Below are positions 24,401 through 36,700 of a DNA stretch of 64,000 nt, one piece after another. The translations under genes and the position numbers were made by a program. Numbering within the stretch: position 1 is the stretch's first letter; each line of letters starts with the position of its first letter. Source of the DNA: Tetradesmus obliquus (Eukaryota > Chlorophyta > Chlorophyceae > Sphaeropleales > Scenedesmaceae); NCBI GenBank assembly GCA_030272155.1, contig CP126201.1, positions 3,508,501 to 3,572,500 on the forward strand, written 5' to 3'. The notes under the pieces are model-generated. The model saw only the letters and a program-made list of their open reading frames with translations. It searched no databases and was not told where the DNA came from.

Positions 24401-27400
24401 ATGAGCTGCTTACCCAGCTCGCCATCGGACCTCAGTGGACTAGGACAGCAGCATGAGGTGCACCAGGCTGCCCAGACCATCTGCAGCTTGCCTGAACACG
24501 CACTGGACCTCGTTGCCAGCTGCCTCGTTCGCAGCAGCGGCAGCCAGCAAAACTTCAGGCAGAGCTGCAGGGCCTTCAGAGCAGCTGGCCACCGCGCATC
24601 AATAGCAACCCTGGACCTCTATGAGCTCTGTGGATGGGGCAATGGCTCGCAGCATGTGCCGCAGCAGGCGCTGCGCACAGCAGAACTCTGCCCAAACGTC
24701 ACATCCATCACCTTCCCTAGCGGCTGGAGGCACACCAACATACAGCAGCTGCTGCAGCATGCCTCGCTGCATGCCAGGGCCTGGCGCAGGCTCACAAGCC
24801 TTTCCATGCACTTCCATGCATTCAGCCCAAGCACTGCAGCAGCACTGGCACAGCTGGCACCGAGCCTGAGCCAGCTCACGCTGTCGCTGGACCTGGCCTT
24901 TGAGCAGACGCGCAGCCAGGCGTGGCGTGTGCGGGCGCTGCTGCAGCTGCCACAGCTGCAGAGCCTGACAGTTGAACCAGACCTCAGGTAAGGGCTCACT
25001 GCTAGCCCCCGTGCCTGAACTCGCACCACAACCACCACCACAACCCATACGCGCCTCACTCATACCACCGGTTTCACAAGCCTCATTGAACCCGCCACCC
25101 ATACTTTCCATACTGCTGCAGGCCTGAGGCGCTGCAGCTGCTGTCAGGCCTGCCCAGGCTGCGGCAGCTGCAGCTGGCAGGGGCCCCTCAGCACAGCAGC
25201 CACCCAGAAGCAAGCCTGGTAGCACTGGCAGGCCTGCAGCAGCTGACAAGCCTGCGCTTCAACTGGCAGGCCGGCAGGTGAGGTTTGTGCGATTTTGAGG
25301 ACATAATAGAGCCATGTGATTCACATGCTGGCAGCATTGGCAGGACTGCAGCAGCTGACCAGCCTGCGCTTCAACTGGCAGGCCGGCAGGTGAGGTTTGA
25401 GCCAATTTGATGATGGTGGTAGGGCCGTGTGATGTACATGCTGGCAGCACTGGCAGACCTGCAGCAGCTAACAAGCCTGCGCTTCAACCGGCAGGCCGGC
25501 AGGTGCGGGTAATCATAAACTTTTGGAAAGGCATGTGAATGCCATGCCTGGCAGGCGCCATGCAAATAGGATCAGCACACAGTATACTGCAGCGGTTCAC
25601 TACGTATGTGTGTGCGCATACAGTGGTATTCCTCAAGCGGCGGCGCTGGTGTGGAGCAGCTACCAACACGAACTCTGCTGCTCGCAGAGCAGCCTTGCTG
25701 TGAAAAATCAATGAATTCAAATTATAATCCATGCCGCACTGCTGCCGGCTTGTAGGACGCTGGTTGATGCTCGGCTGCTGTCAGCGCTGACTCATCTCAA
25801 GGAGCTGCAGCTGTGGCTGTCAGGGGTTCTATTCCACATGAAACTGTACAAATATGTCACAAAGACCATGCCGCACTGCTGCCGGCTTGTAGGACGCTGG
25901 TTGATTCGCGGCTGCTGTCATCGCTGACTCATCTCAAGGAGCTGCAGCTGTGGCTGTCAGGGGTTGTATTCCACATGAAACTGTACAAATATGTCACAAA
26001 GATCATGCCGCACTGCTGCCGGCTTGTAGGACGCTGGGTGATGCTCGGCTGCTGTCAGCGCTGACTCATCTCAAGGAGCTGCAGCTGTGGCTGTCAGGGG
26101 GCGGCCGGGAGCTGCCACCTTGCAGCAGCAAGCCCCTGCCAGGCATGCTGGCAGCAGCAGCGCAGCTGACTGGGCTGACGCGGCTGGAGCTGCTGCAAGG
26201 GCTGTACATGTCTTGGGACCTGCGGGAGATCCGACACCTGTCTAGCCTTCGGCAGCTGCAGGTGTGCTGGTGGCTGCGGTGCTTGGTTAGTGCATGCTGT
26301 AATGGCAGCGGGCTGTGTGCTTTTCAAGTGGAACAGTAGCAAGCGTCCTTGTGCAGCATGATGGCAAACAGCTGGTGTAACTGGTGTGCGATTACGTGCA
26401 GCAAGCGTAAGGTGCATTGTTAGGGCGACAGCAGCAGGTACAGGTGCAAAAGGTTATTTGCACGTAACATCCAACTTGTACCACTGAACCAACTGATGTG
26501 CTGCCGCATGCGCAGTTGCTCCGTTTACACGACTCCCTGCTCTGTGAACAGCAGCTGTAGGGTCGATCATACTCCTAGCTCAGGCCTGTGCTACAAGTGC
26601 TGCTGTGCTGTGCTGGCAAATGTGTAGGTGTTCGGATACATTACTCCGACAAGAAACTGGCACTGCTGGTGCCCTGCAGCAGCCTGCAATACAACGGCTG
26701 AACCTACTGCTGCACTGCCGCAAATGCAGGTGCTTGGGCTGCATGACTCTGTGCTGTGTGACGATGATCTGGCACTGCTGGCTCCTTGCAGTAGCCTGCA
26801 GCACCTGCGGGTAGACACACTGAAGCTACCAGCTATCCGCAGCACAGCAGCAGCCGTTGTGCAGCAACCAGGGCAGCCAGCCGCTGCAGCAGCAGCAGAC
26901 GCTGCCGCAGGAGCTGCTGCTGCTGCTGCTGCTATGGGAGGTGATCCTGCAGATGCAGCAGGCGGCGGCAGCAGCAGCAGCAGCGCGCTTGCTTTGGCGC
27001 TGACAGCGCTTGCGCGGCTGAAGCAGCTGGAGGTAAACATGCTGCAACTAGGCTTGTGGCAGCTGGACGAGGTCTGTCCGCAGCTGACAAACCTAACACC
27101 GTTAGATTGCACGCTAGGCCCCAAGGGCCATGGAGTGGTGTGGGAGCTGGGGGCTCTCGAGGGCCATTCAAACCTGCAGGTGTTAGGGCTTATGGTTGGG
27201 GCTTTGGGCACGACCTGCAGCTGCCACAAGAGCTTCAAGACTGCTAACTGCGCAGAGTCCCTTGCAGCAGCAGTAGTAAGGGTTATCCTGCAGTCTGCTG
27301 GCATCAGCAGGAGCAGTGCAGGGCCTGGCGGGGTTAGCCTGCAGCAGCTGGCAGCACTGCTGCAGTCACTGCCGAGGCTGCAGCAGCTGCAGCTGTGGGG

Positions 27401-27464
27401 ACATGCAGGAGGCGTGACAGGCAAGACATTAGCATCCATCAAGCTGCCACGTGATATCAACAGC

Positions 27465-27515
<51 letters not shown>

Positions 27516-27839
27516 GCTGCAAGTGTGCTAGCGATGGCTGCTGTCCCTAGCAGCAGCAGTGGCAGCCCCAGCAGCAGCAGCTGCGGTAGCCCTGGCAGCA
27601 GCAGGAGCACCCTAACCGTTGACCTGGGAGCAGCAGCGGCAGCAGGCATGTGCCCAGGCAGCCCTGGCAGCAGCATTCCGAGCCAGACTCCTAGCCCCAG
27701 GAGCAACAGTGGAGCCAGCTGGTCTGGTGAGCACTACCATGGAGTTGGTGGGGGCGTTGCTGCTGCTGTGAGTGACTTGTTCAGCTCCTTCAGTGCGTTG
27801 ATGAGTCCTAGGGGCAGGGCAGGCGGTGCAACAGCAGGG

Positions 27840-27874
<35 letters not shown>

Positions 27875-28226
27875 GACGCCAGCTGCATTGCCTGCGCCTG
27901 CGTTCCATGGCGCCAGCTGGATCTGTGCACCAGATGCCGCCATGCAGGCAGGCAGCAGCAAAGTGGAAGCAGAAGAAGCCAAGTGCAGCGGCAGCAGCAG
28001 CAGCAGCCAGCAATGCACGCCGTGCAAGGCAGATAGCTGGGCAGCAGATACTAGCAGCAGCTGCAATGCAGATGAGCAGTTAGTGCTGCAGCTGCTGCAG
28101 GAGCTTCCGCAGCTGCAGATGCTGCAGCTGAAGCACTGCAGCCACCTGCAGCAGAGCGGGTGGGAGCTGGCAGGTCAATGCTGTGGCAGGGGTGGCAGAG
28201 CAGCTGTGGTTGTGTTGAGACATTGA
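24401..28226 (+). CDS. F-box-like leucine-rich repeat protein
   Basis: Four exons: 24401-24987, 25122-25277, 26030-26261, 26730-28226; 823 aa. Residues about 28-75 ('LPEHALDLVASCLV', 'RQSCRAFRAAGHR') look like a degenerate F-box. Irregular leucine-rich repeats follow, such as 'LRQLQLAGA', 'LKELQLWLSG', 'LTRLELLQGL', 'LQQLQLWGH' and 'LQMLQLKHC'. Poly-Ala and poly-Ser tracts coded by CAG/AGC repeats interrupt the LRR region (about 26860-26990 and 27460-27900). F-box/LRR proteins usually act as substrate receptors of SCF ubiquitin ligases; that role is inferred here because the F-box is weak. Introns 1 to 3 hold tandem copies of exon ends. The alternative start at 24338 would add 21 residues with no similarity. 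Confidence 0.78.
25200..25502 (+). repeat. Three tandem copies of the F-box gene exon 2 end
   Basis: The stretch coding 'LQQLTSLRFNWQAGR' with the donor and some intron occurs with donors after 25277, about 25389 and about 25502, a unit of about 112 bp. The third copy has a changed donor context. Confidence 0.9.
25731..26100 (+). repeat. 137-bp tandem repeat carrying the exon 3 acceptor and exon start
   Basis: Copies start at 25731, 25868 and 26005, exactly 137 bp apart. Each has the acceptor CTTGTAG, an exon piece coding 'LTHLKELQLWLSG' and, in the first two, about 45 bp of intron. Only the last copy runs on into the rest of exon 3. Confidence 0.93.
26514..26800 (+). repeat. Diverged copies of the exon 4 start
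   Basis: Before the real exon 4 acceptor at 26729, two diverged versions of its first 40-80 bases occur at about 26514-26560 and 26628-26690 ('LLRLHDSLLC' against native 'VLGLHDSVLC'). They are older than the other arrays. Confidence 0.65.
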
Positions 28227-29287
28227 AGAAGGCATACATGCAATGTTGAGAGGCTGTGTGGGGGTGTTAGCCTGTTGTGGCTGCTGAACCTCTCTTTGGC
28301 AGTGCTAAGCTGTGTGACTTGCCAGGGAGGAGTATGTGGCAAATAATGCAGTGGCAGTAAGGCGGCAGCCACATGTGTGTGCTTGACTATGTCTTGTTGT
28401 TAGGCTTGTGACCGACAAATGCAGACGCTGATAGTTCAGCGCTAGGGTTCGTATTACGAACACCTACGGTAGGTGACGCAATTATAGTGCCGCAGCATGG
28501 TGTGCTGTACAAGGCGCCTGCTGCGCCATCTCTGGTGCAGGACATGACATGTACAATGATCATCTTGCAGGCAACTTCTTGAAGGCTGCATTCCCGTGCA
28601 GTGTTGCCTTTGGGCAGATGCAATCATGATCAGTGAATACTATGTCGCACCGAGCTTGTTTGATCCGGGCAGGCGTAGTGTAGCGCATGACCTGTAATGC
28701 TGGTGGGTAGCAATCTTCTGTAGCTTGATGATTGATTGCAAGAGTTTTGCTGGTGCCTCAGGTAGCCCAAACACCGCTGCATACACCTCAACGCTGGACT
28801 GTGCAGATGCCAGCAGTGCAGCGCTGACAGTGCATCAGAGGACACGCCTGCAGGGCCAACAACATGCCATCCACCGTCGGGCGCCTGCGCAGAATTTATA
28901 TTTGTTATAGATAATTACCGAGGCAATTAGCAACGCCTCGCAGCTACCTTCTACCGTAGGCATCACGAGCTTCGTCAGCTACCGGCAGCGCAACTGTCAC
29001 TGTCGTGAAGCTGGCTCGTAACAATTGCGCCTGCTTGATAAACCACGGTGCGACGAAAACACATAAGTGTATGATTCTTACTCCTCGTCACCACCCGTAT
29101 CTTCAACAGCGCACTGCAGCATCTGTTCCGGACTTCCCGCCTTGCTGGCAAGGTGCGAGCTGCAACTCGAACGTGCTGGCATTGTATACGAGGCAAGTTT
29201 TTTTGTAGCACCAGGTAATTGATATTACGTTTGCTGTGTTCAGGAGCACACACGCCACACCAGCCCGCAGTTCAACACATCGACGTC
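28227..29287. other. Intergenic region after the F-box gene
   Basis: No gene recognised. A TGTAA motif, the usual green-algal polyadenylation signal, lies at 28693-28697 and could end the F-box transcript. The right part should hold the promoter of the small gene at 29288. Confidence 0.4.
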
Positions 29288-29876
29288 ATGCAGTCCGTTC
29301 CGGAAGCCACCGCCTCTGCCAGCGTGAGCGAGGCTCCATCTACTGGCACGAGGGGCCTCAGTTCGATTCTTCAACAAGCGTCTCATGCCACGCACCAAGC
29401 CAGCCACCCAGGACAGGCTGTACACAATCAGGCCAACTCAGTCAAGCAGAAGGTTGGTGCAACTGTGGGCACTGCTGTGATGCCTACGTAGGCTGTATAC
29501 AGCCTTGCGTAAATCAGAGTTGAATGCATCAGGCTGTCAATGAGTTGTCAATTAGAGCTGGCATGATGGCAGCATATCTACAGCTACAGCTGCAGCTGCT
29601 GCAGCTGTGCACCATGCACAGCCCAATATTGGCCTGCACCAGCCCAGCGTATGCACACTGCATCATAATTGGGCAAGTTTTGCCAGCCAATCACTGCTGC
29701 TGCTGACGCACAATTGCCTCAACACTTGATGTGCGCCTGCTGCCGTCTTGCACAACTTCCATGTGCAGGTGCAGCAGAAGGTGGCTCAGAAGGTGCAGCA
29801 GGCGACCCACAGCCACTCCGCAGGCGCCAAGGCCGGCCAGGCTGTGGGCAAGATCCTGAACAAGGTCATGCCATAA
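29288..29876 (+). CDS. Small hydrophilic protein, function unknown
   Basis: Two exons, 29288-29452 and 29769-29876, join in phase 0 and give 90 aa. The product is Ala, Gln, Lys, His and Ser-rich without a hydrophobic segment. It contains short related motifs ('SVKQK', 'VQQKVAQKVQQATHS', 'AKAGQAVGKILNKVMP'), a composition that recalls late-embryogenesis-abundant or other stress proteins. I do not recognise a family. If the intron is not removed, the frame stops at 29491 after 67 codons. The main support for the exon pair is the clean donor/acceptor and the continued amphipathic Lys/Ala/Gln pattern. Confidence 0.5.
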
Positions 29877-30758
29877 CAGACCATGCACGCTGGTGCAAAA
29901 AGGCGTGCAAGTAGTTGCACATAAGTTGTGACCCCAGTCTGCGGATGGCCAGGCATGATCAGGCCCCAGTGCCAACAAGCCTACAAGTGCCTCAGTGCAC
30001 TGACTCTCCAATCATTGGGAGGCGATGTGCCACTACACCAGCAGCATGAGGCCGTTTTGGTGCTCATCAGGCCAGCGCACATTGCCCGGGTGCTGTTGCC
30101 CAGGGTCATAGGGGCAGCAGAGGCGGCACATCAGAGTCGCGCCCTGCACACGACAATGCCATGTGCCACATGGTGGGCCACCATGTGGCACACGGTATAC
30201 ATGGGTGTCATGCGCATTGCTGACTACGATACCTGGGCCTGGGTTGCCCCTTTTTCAATGATTTTCTTATTTTTCATGATCTGGTTGCGCATTGTTTATA
30301 TATATGGCCTGCGCTTGCGTATGCGATGGGCGGTGACCTGCATCTCCGTGCTCTTGCTGGCTGTCCACAGTGGCTGCATCCTGAGGACGCATGTGTGGGT
30401 CAATGAGGAGGGTTGCAAGTCTGAGGAAGGAGGTATGTCTCATGGGTAACTTGAACTATGGTTGGAACCTTACGGCAAATCAGTGCTGGTCTGGTGTGGC
30501 ACACTCGGTTGCGTCGACAACAACTGCCTAAACCCAGAGGGACGCAACAGCTGGGCTGGGGTTCTAGGTTTTGATCAGGTGCCAAGGAATGATGGGGGCT
30601 GCTCTGCAAATTCTGTGTCCTCATTATGTTTGTTGCATCAAGCTTTGGTGTATGCGATTGGACCTTGACTGAGTTTGCTGCAGCACAACATGAACAACAT
30701 TTGAACTGCTGCTGCTGCTGTGGCACCTTAGCTGTCTTGCCTCCTAGTCGATCTAGCG
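29877..30758. other. Region between the small gene and NUP93
   Basis: A 173-codon frame (29928-30449) has two hydrophobic stretches but no family similarity and is probably untranslated. The region contains a 31-bp palindrome at 30162-30192. The NUP93 promoter should lie at its right end. Confidence 0.45.
30162..30192. repeat. Perfect 31-bp palindrome
   Basis: Two 15-base arms (TGTGCCACATGGTGG and its reverse complement) meet around a single G. It could form a cruciform or be a dimeric binding site. Confidence 0.85.
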
Positions 30759-33700
30759 ATGACGCCGGAACAAACGGACTGGCTGTCCCTGGTGCACCAA
30801 ACCAACGATTTGGTTGCCCAGGTCCGTCACACCCGCGTGAAGCACAGTTGTGCAGCTGCAAGTGCTCGATCGCTGGAAGCAGGCTGATATGCGCTGCCCG
30901 CTGTTCGTAGGATCGACATGGCTATCCAAAAGTGCAAAGGGACCTCACGGGCTTGCTGCTGAGTTCGCAATCAGCAAGGGCGCGTACCAGCAGAGTGCGA
31001 AGCCAAGATGAGCAGGCAGCAGCAACACGCCTGCTGGCTATGCAGGGCTTTGATGCCGGCAGGTAGGTGATAAACTGCACTTATAGGGCGTGATCAGCGT
31101 GCAAAGCGCTTAGCAGCCGCACCAGCAGTACAGTATTGCAGCAGCAGCTACAGCAGCAGGGGCAGCAGCTTTCTCAGCAGCTGTGGCTGCTTTGCACTGT
31201 TGCACTGTACACTGTGAACAGGTTGGGAGTCATCGCTGCCTCACTCCTGCAACCCCTGCTCTGTCACTCCTCTTCCAACACATTTCATACACTGTTTCAA
31301 GATGCCTTGCTGCTTGTCCACTCCCTGTCCTGCAGGCTGAACCAGGATGTGGCTATGCTGGAGCTGCAGCCAACACTGGAAGATGTGTTCCATGCTGACA
31401 CAACCAGCGTGGAGGATTACCTGCAGCAGATCCAAGACATGACCATACTCACAGCCATCCAGGTGGGCTGCTTGATCTTGAACACATTCTGGACATACTT
31501 GCCATCTTGTCCTGTGACAGCTGGAAGCTTTGTAGAGAACTTTGAAATGTACAATGGGTTGGAGTCTACCACCAGACTGTAGCACCTGCAGCAGCTGCAA
31601 TTTGATTGTCCTGCACTAGCAGATGCTTTTGCACAAGTGCTACAATTGCTGCTTCAATGCTTCACTTCTGCGTCTCACTTGCAGGAGGCGCAGCAGGACA
31701 CCATCATGTCATTTGAGAGCTACATGTCAGACTGCATGAACCGCGACTGGGCCAATGACAAGGCAGGACTGTTCAGCAGTGTGGCTCCTTTCACGGGGCT
31801 GTCGGCAGGCGGCAGTGCTCTGGGTGGCCTGTCATTTGGCAGCTTGGCACGTGGCGACACAGGTGAGGCTTCTGCTGCTCCGCTGCGTATGCCTGGATTT
31901 TGTACGATTGGCAACATATGTGCATTGTTGGCTGCTGCATGTCTTTGTATGTAATCGTGGTTGTTGTTTGCTGCAACACGATATGCAGCAGTGTGGCTCG
32001 TTGCACGGGGCTGTCAGCAGGCGGCAGCGCGCTTGGTGGACTGTCATTTGGCAGCGTGGCACGTGGCGACGCAGGTGAGGCTTCTGCTGCGTTGCTGCTT
32101 GCTTAGCTGCCACAAGGGCTACTGTGAGGGAAGCTTCGCTGCGCTGTTGCTGCTGTCTGCTTTGCTTGTATCTGCGCTACATCTGCGCAATAAAATCGCA
32201 CACATCGCTGCATCCGCCTATTGTTTCTGTGTTACCTCAGGTGCGTTTGCTGGCGGCGCCAAGCTCGGCCCACAGGAGCAAGCCTACGTGGCAGTTGTGA
32301 AGCAGCTCACAGCAGCAGCGGCAGCAGCAGCAGGCGGCGGCGGAGCGCAGCCGGACCCCATCACAGCATTTGGCGCTGCGTGTGAGCAGTACGAAGATAA
32401 GAGCCCAGACACACTGATGAGCAACTGCTGGAAGCTGCTGGGTGACATCCTGAGCATTGCACAGGGCAAGGGAGCCACACCTGCCCAGGGCACAGGCTAC
32501 GTTGAGATGCTGCTGCAGGTGCGCAAAGTAGAGAAGAACTGTATCGTCAACCAGTGCTGTGAGTGCCATTGCCTGTGCCCTGTGCGCCAGGGCGCTCCCG
32601 CGCCTTGCCCTGTTTGGTGTTGTGCGAGCGTCGCAGGCTTTCTTGGCTGGTGGGTGTTTATCTTGAGGCTTGCAATTCAAATGGGTGACATCCTGAGCAT
32701 TGCACAGGGCAAGGGAGCCACACCTGCCCAGGGCACAGGCTACGTTGAGATGCTGCTGCAGGTGCGTGAAGTAGAGAAAGAACTGTGTTGCCAATAAGTG
32801 CTGTAGGTGCCATTGCCTGTGCCTGTGCGCCAGGGTGCTTCCGCGCCTTGCTGTGTTATGTGTTGTGCGAGCGTCACAGGTTTTCTTGGCTAATGGGTGC
32901 TGATCTCAAGGCTTGCAATTCGAGTAGGTGACATCCTGAGCATTGCACAGGGCAAGGGCGCGACACCTGCTCAGGGCACAGGCAGCGTTGAGATGCTGCT
33001 GCAGGTGTGGGCGTTTGATGGGTTGCTGCTGCGTCGTCCTTACAGGGCTGTGCGTGTCAGCGTTTGTTGACGGCACTTGCGTATGGTTTTGATGAATGTT
33101 GGGCTGTGTTGAGATGCTGTTGCAGGTGGGATGAGCGTGACGTCAGCGTTGCTGTCGTATTGCTACACAGGACTGGGTGTGTTAATGCTTGTTGATGACA
33201 GTTGCCTGACACCCTTTGTTGGGATGTTGGGGGTTGTTTCAGCATGGTAGTGTAACAGCTACACTAACCACTCTGCTCATGATGCATCAACGGCACCAAA
33301 CCTAAACCCCTGCTGTTTGTTGTGTGTGTGTTGTGTGACCTGTTGCAGGGCGGCCGCAACCACCTGCAGTCGGGGTTTGCCGCGCACATGCGCAGCGTTG
33401 TCAGCCGCCACCGCAGTACCGCGCAGCGCGGCGCAGACCCCGACCCGCTGCGAGATGTGCAAGCCTACCTGGCTGTGAAGTTCAGGGACAAGGGGCTGCT
33501 CGACATCACCGCACCAGGCGGCGTGGACACGACTTGGGCTCAGGTACGTGTTGTGCATGTTCAGAGGGTGTTGCTTGGTTCCCTGGTGTGTTGCCTGCTT
33601 GTTTCCTGTTCCTGCGAAGGCTGTGAGGCATATGTGGTACAGCTGCTGGCCCATCATCGAGCATGCAAGCATGTGACTGCATCGGCCGATCATGCTAGTG

Positions 33701-36700
33701 CTCTGTCAGCATGGGCTGAAGTTCAGGGACAAGGGGCTGCTCGACATCACTGTTCCAGGCGGCGTGGACACGACATGGGCTCAGTTGCGTCTAAAGATTG
33801 TATGGCCTGCGGAGTTTGCATCCGGGTGTGACTGCTGCCGTTTTGACGTTGCTCAGCTGCCGGTGGCGGGTCAGTGTCCACAATGTAAACCGCATCGGCT
33901 GGTGTTCTGCCAGCTTACCTCCTCCAGCATGCAGCCAACCCACACGATCTGATGCGTTGAAGCTGCTTTGACTTGGCATCGCACACACGCAGGTGTACTA
34001 CGGCCTGCGCTCCGGCATGCATGACGTGGCGCCGCTTTAACCCATGGCGCCGTCTGACAAGTGTATGTTATGCTGCCGCTGCTGCCGCCGCTGCTGCTGT
34101 GCATCGCACACACGCAGGTCTACTACGGCCTGCGCTCAGGCATGCACGTCGTGGCATCATGATACATGCGGCTGTCTGACACGTGTGCTTCAAGTACATG
34201 CTGCTGCTGCTGCTGCTGTGCATCGCGCACACGCAGGTCTACTACGGCCTGCGCTCAGGCATGCACGACGTGGCACGGCTTCAACCCATGGCGCCGTCTG
34301 ACAAGTGTATGTTATGCTGCCGCCGCTGCTGCTGCCGCTGCTATGCATTCCACACGCAGGTGTACTACGGCCTGCGCTCAGGCATGCACGACGTGGCGCT
34401 GCGTGCAGCAGAGCGGGCGCTGGACTTCTCGCAGCGCAGCGCTGCTGGTGGCGGCAGCGTGAAGCAGCTGCTGCAGGCGTGGCTGGGCAATGCTGCGGGC
34501 TTCCGGTCCAGCCACGGGACGCGCATGGTGCAGGAGTGTGAGCGGCTGCTGCAGAGCTACAACCAGAAGCAGGTGGGCACAGATGCAGCTAGATGGGAGA
34601 AATGGATTGTGTTTTGGGAAGGTTGCTGCAAAGGTTCCTGAGCAGCAAGATCTGGGATGCTGGTGCTAGGTGGACTGCCTACCAGGTCAGGGCAGACGTA
34701 TGTTGTGAGCTGTGGCCGTTTGAAGGGTATCAGATGATGGTTCAGCCTCAGTTGTGGCAATGCGGCGGGCTTCCGGTCCAGCCATGGGGCGCGCATGGCG
34801 CAGGAGTGTGAGCGGCTGCTGCAGAGCTACAACCAGAAGCAGGTGCGCGGGGGCAGGGTTATAAAAGCAGCAATACATGAGAGAGTTTTGGTAGCTTGTG
34901 AGTAATTAACGGTCGGAAGGTGTTGGTGTCAGGCTCAGTGATTCTGTGCTGGTCTGCTACAGTGCTCTCCAGGACTGCTGGCTGCATACCGCAGCATTTG
35001 ATCAGTGAGGTCCCACGACGCCTGTGCATGTTATGCATGCCGTTGTAAGTTGCGCTTGTGGCTAAGCAAGCTGTCTGTGCTGCTGCTGGCTGCTGCAGGG
35101 CCAGCTGAAGCAGGACTACCAGCTGCTGGTGTATGCACTCATGGCAGGAGACAGCAGGTGGGCCAGGCAGGGCACGCACGGCAGCAAACACATGCAGCAG
35201 CCCCCGCATCTGTCAGTTGTTTCTGCTGCATGACATGTGCGCATCGTTTTGTTGGCAGGTGATGCTGTCAGGGACAGTCATGGTATGTTCGGGTGCGCTC
35301 ACAGATGCGGCGTCCTGCATGCGTGTTACATGTGCGTGTTATGTAACTGTTCTTTTACTTCCCCTGTCAAGTCATGTCCGGTGACACGCTGTTCAAGCTG
35401 AGCCCTGGGCTGTTCCACCATGGAAGACTACATCTGGGTGCAGCTGTCAGTTGTAATCTGTCATTTTTGTCGTCATGTTGCCTCAGGTCCGTCGACACGC
35501 TGTTCAAGCTAAGCCCTGGCCTCTTCCCCACCATGGAGGACTACATTTGGGTCAAGCTGTCACTTGTAACTGTCACCTTTGTTGTTATTATGCCTCAGGT
35601 CTGTCGACACGCTGTTCAAGCTGAGCCCTGGCCTCTTCCCCACCATGGAAGACTACATCTGGGTGAAGTTGTCACTTGTAACTGTCACCTGTATTGTTAT
35701 TTTGCCTCAGGTCTGTCGACACGCTGTTCAAGCTAAGCCCTGGGCTGTTCCCCACCATGGAAGACTACATCTGGGTGAAGCTGTCATTGGTCAACACAGC
35801 ACCAGCAGCAGCAGGCGCTGGCGGCAGCCTTGGGGGCGGCAGCAGCAGCTGGGGCGGCAGCATGAGCCCAAGCAGCGGCGGCGGCCTGGGGCAGGGCGCA
35901 CCAGGTGAGGCTGGTGTAACATGAAAAGTAACACTATTGTAACATTGTGCAAAGGGCGGCAGCAACAGTGGGGGTGGGGGGCTGAGCGGCAGCATGAGCC
36001 CAAGCAGCGGCGGCGGCCTGGGGCAGGGCGCACCAGGTGAGGCTGGCGTAACATAGAAATTAACACTGCTATAAGATTGAAATCTGACGTAGTGCTGTAT
36101 GGTGTGGGACCATCCTGTCGGTTGCTGTGCGTTGCTGGCGGCAATGCCGTGATTGGTTATGGCCTGCTGGTGCTATCAAATGCGGGCAGCAGTTGCTTTG
36201 TAGGCCTGTTTTACAGCAGTCATGCTGGCAGCGCTGCAGCTGCTGGGGGCACCACCCTCAGCACTTACATCTTGCAAGCAGGCGATATTTGCCCTATAAC
36301 CTAAAACACTACTGCCTTACACCCTCGTCGCGCACACGCACACTCGTATCGACTTGCCGCTGCTGCTGCCCTTCCTGCGTGTTCGCCCCGTCCACGCTGC
36401 CGCCTTTTCCACGCTGCTGCGCCTTTGTATCTGCAGTCTACACACTGGCAGCGCTACAAGCGGAGCTCAACCGCTGGGGCCCCAAGTACTACTCCAAAGA
36501 CGGAGCAGAGCCGCTGCTGTTCCTGACAGTGCTGCTGCTCAGCCTGCAGTTTAAGCGCGGGCTGGCGTTCCTGCTCAAGAGCGATATGGCCAAGGCATAT
36601 CGGCTGGATGGCATACACCTGGCTCTCGCACTGCACTTCACAGGGGTGAGCTGCATTGCATTTGGACCACATGTATTTTATGTGAATATCTCATATTTCC

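Noticed and set aside
29928-30449. 173-codon frame with two hydrophobic segments
   Set aside because: No family similarity and no splice or promoter context; more likely transcript end or spacer.
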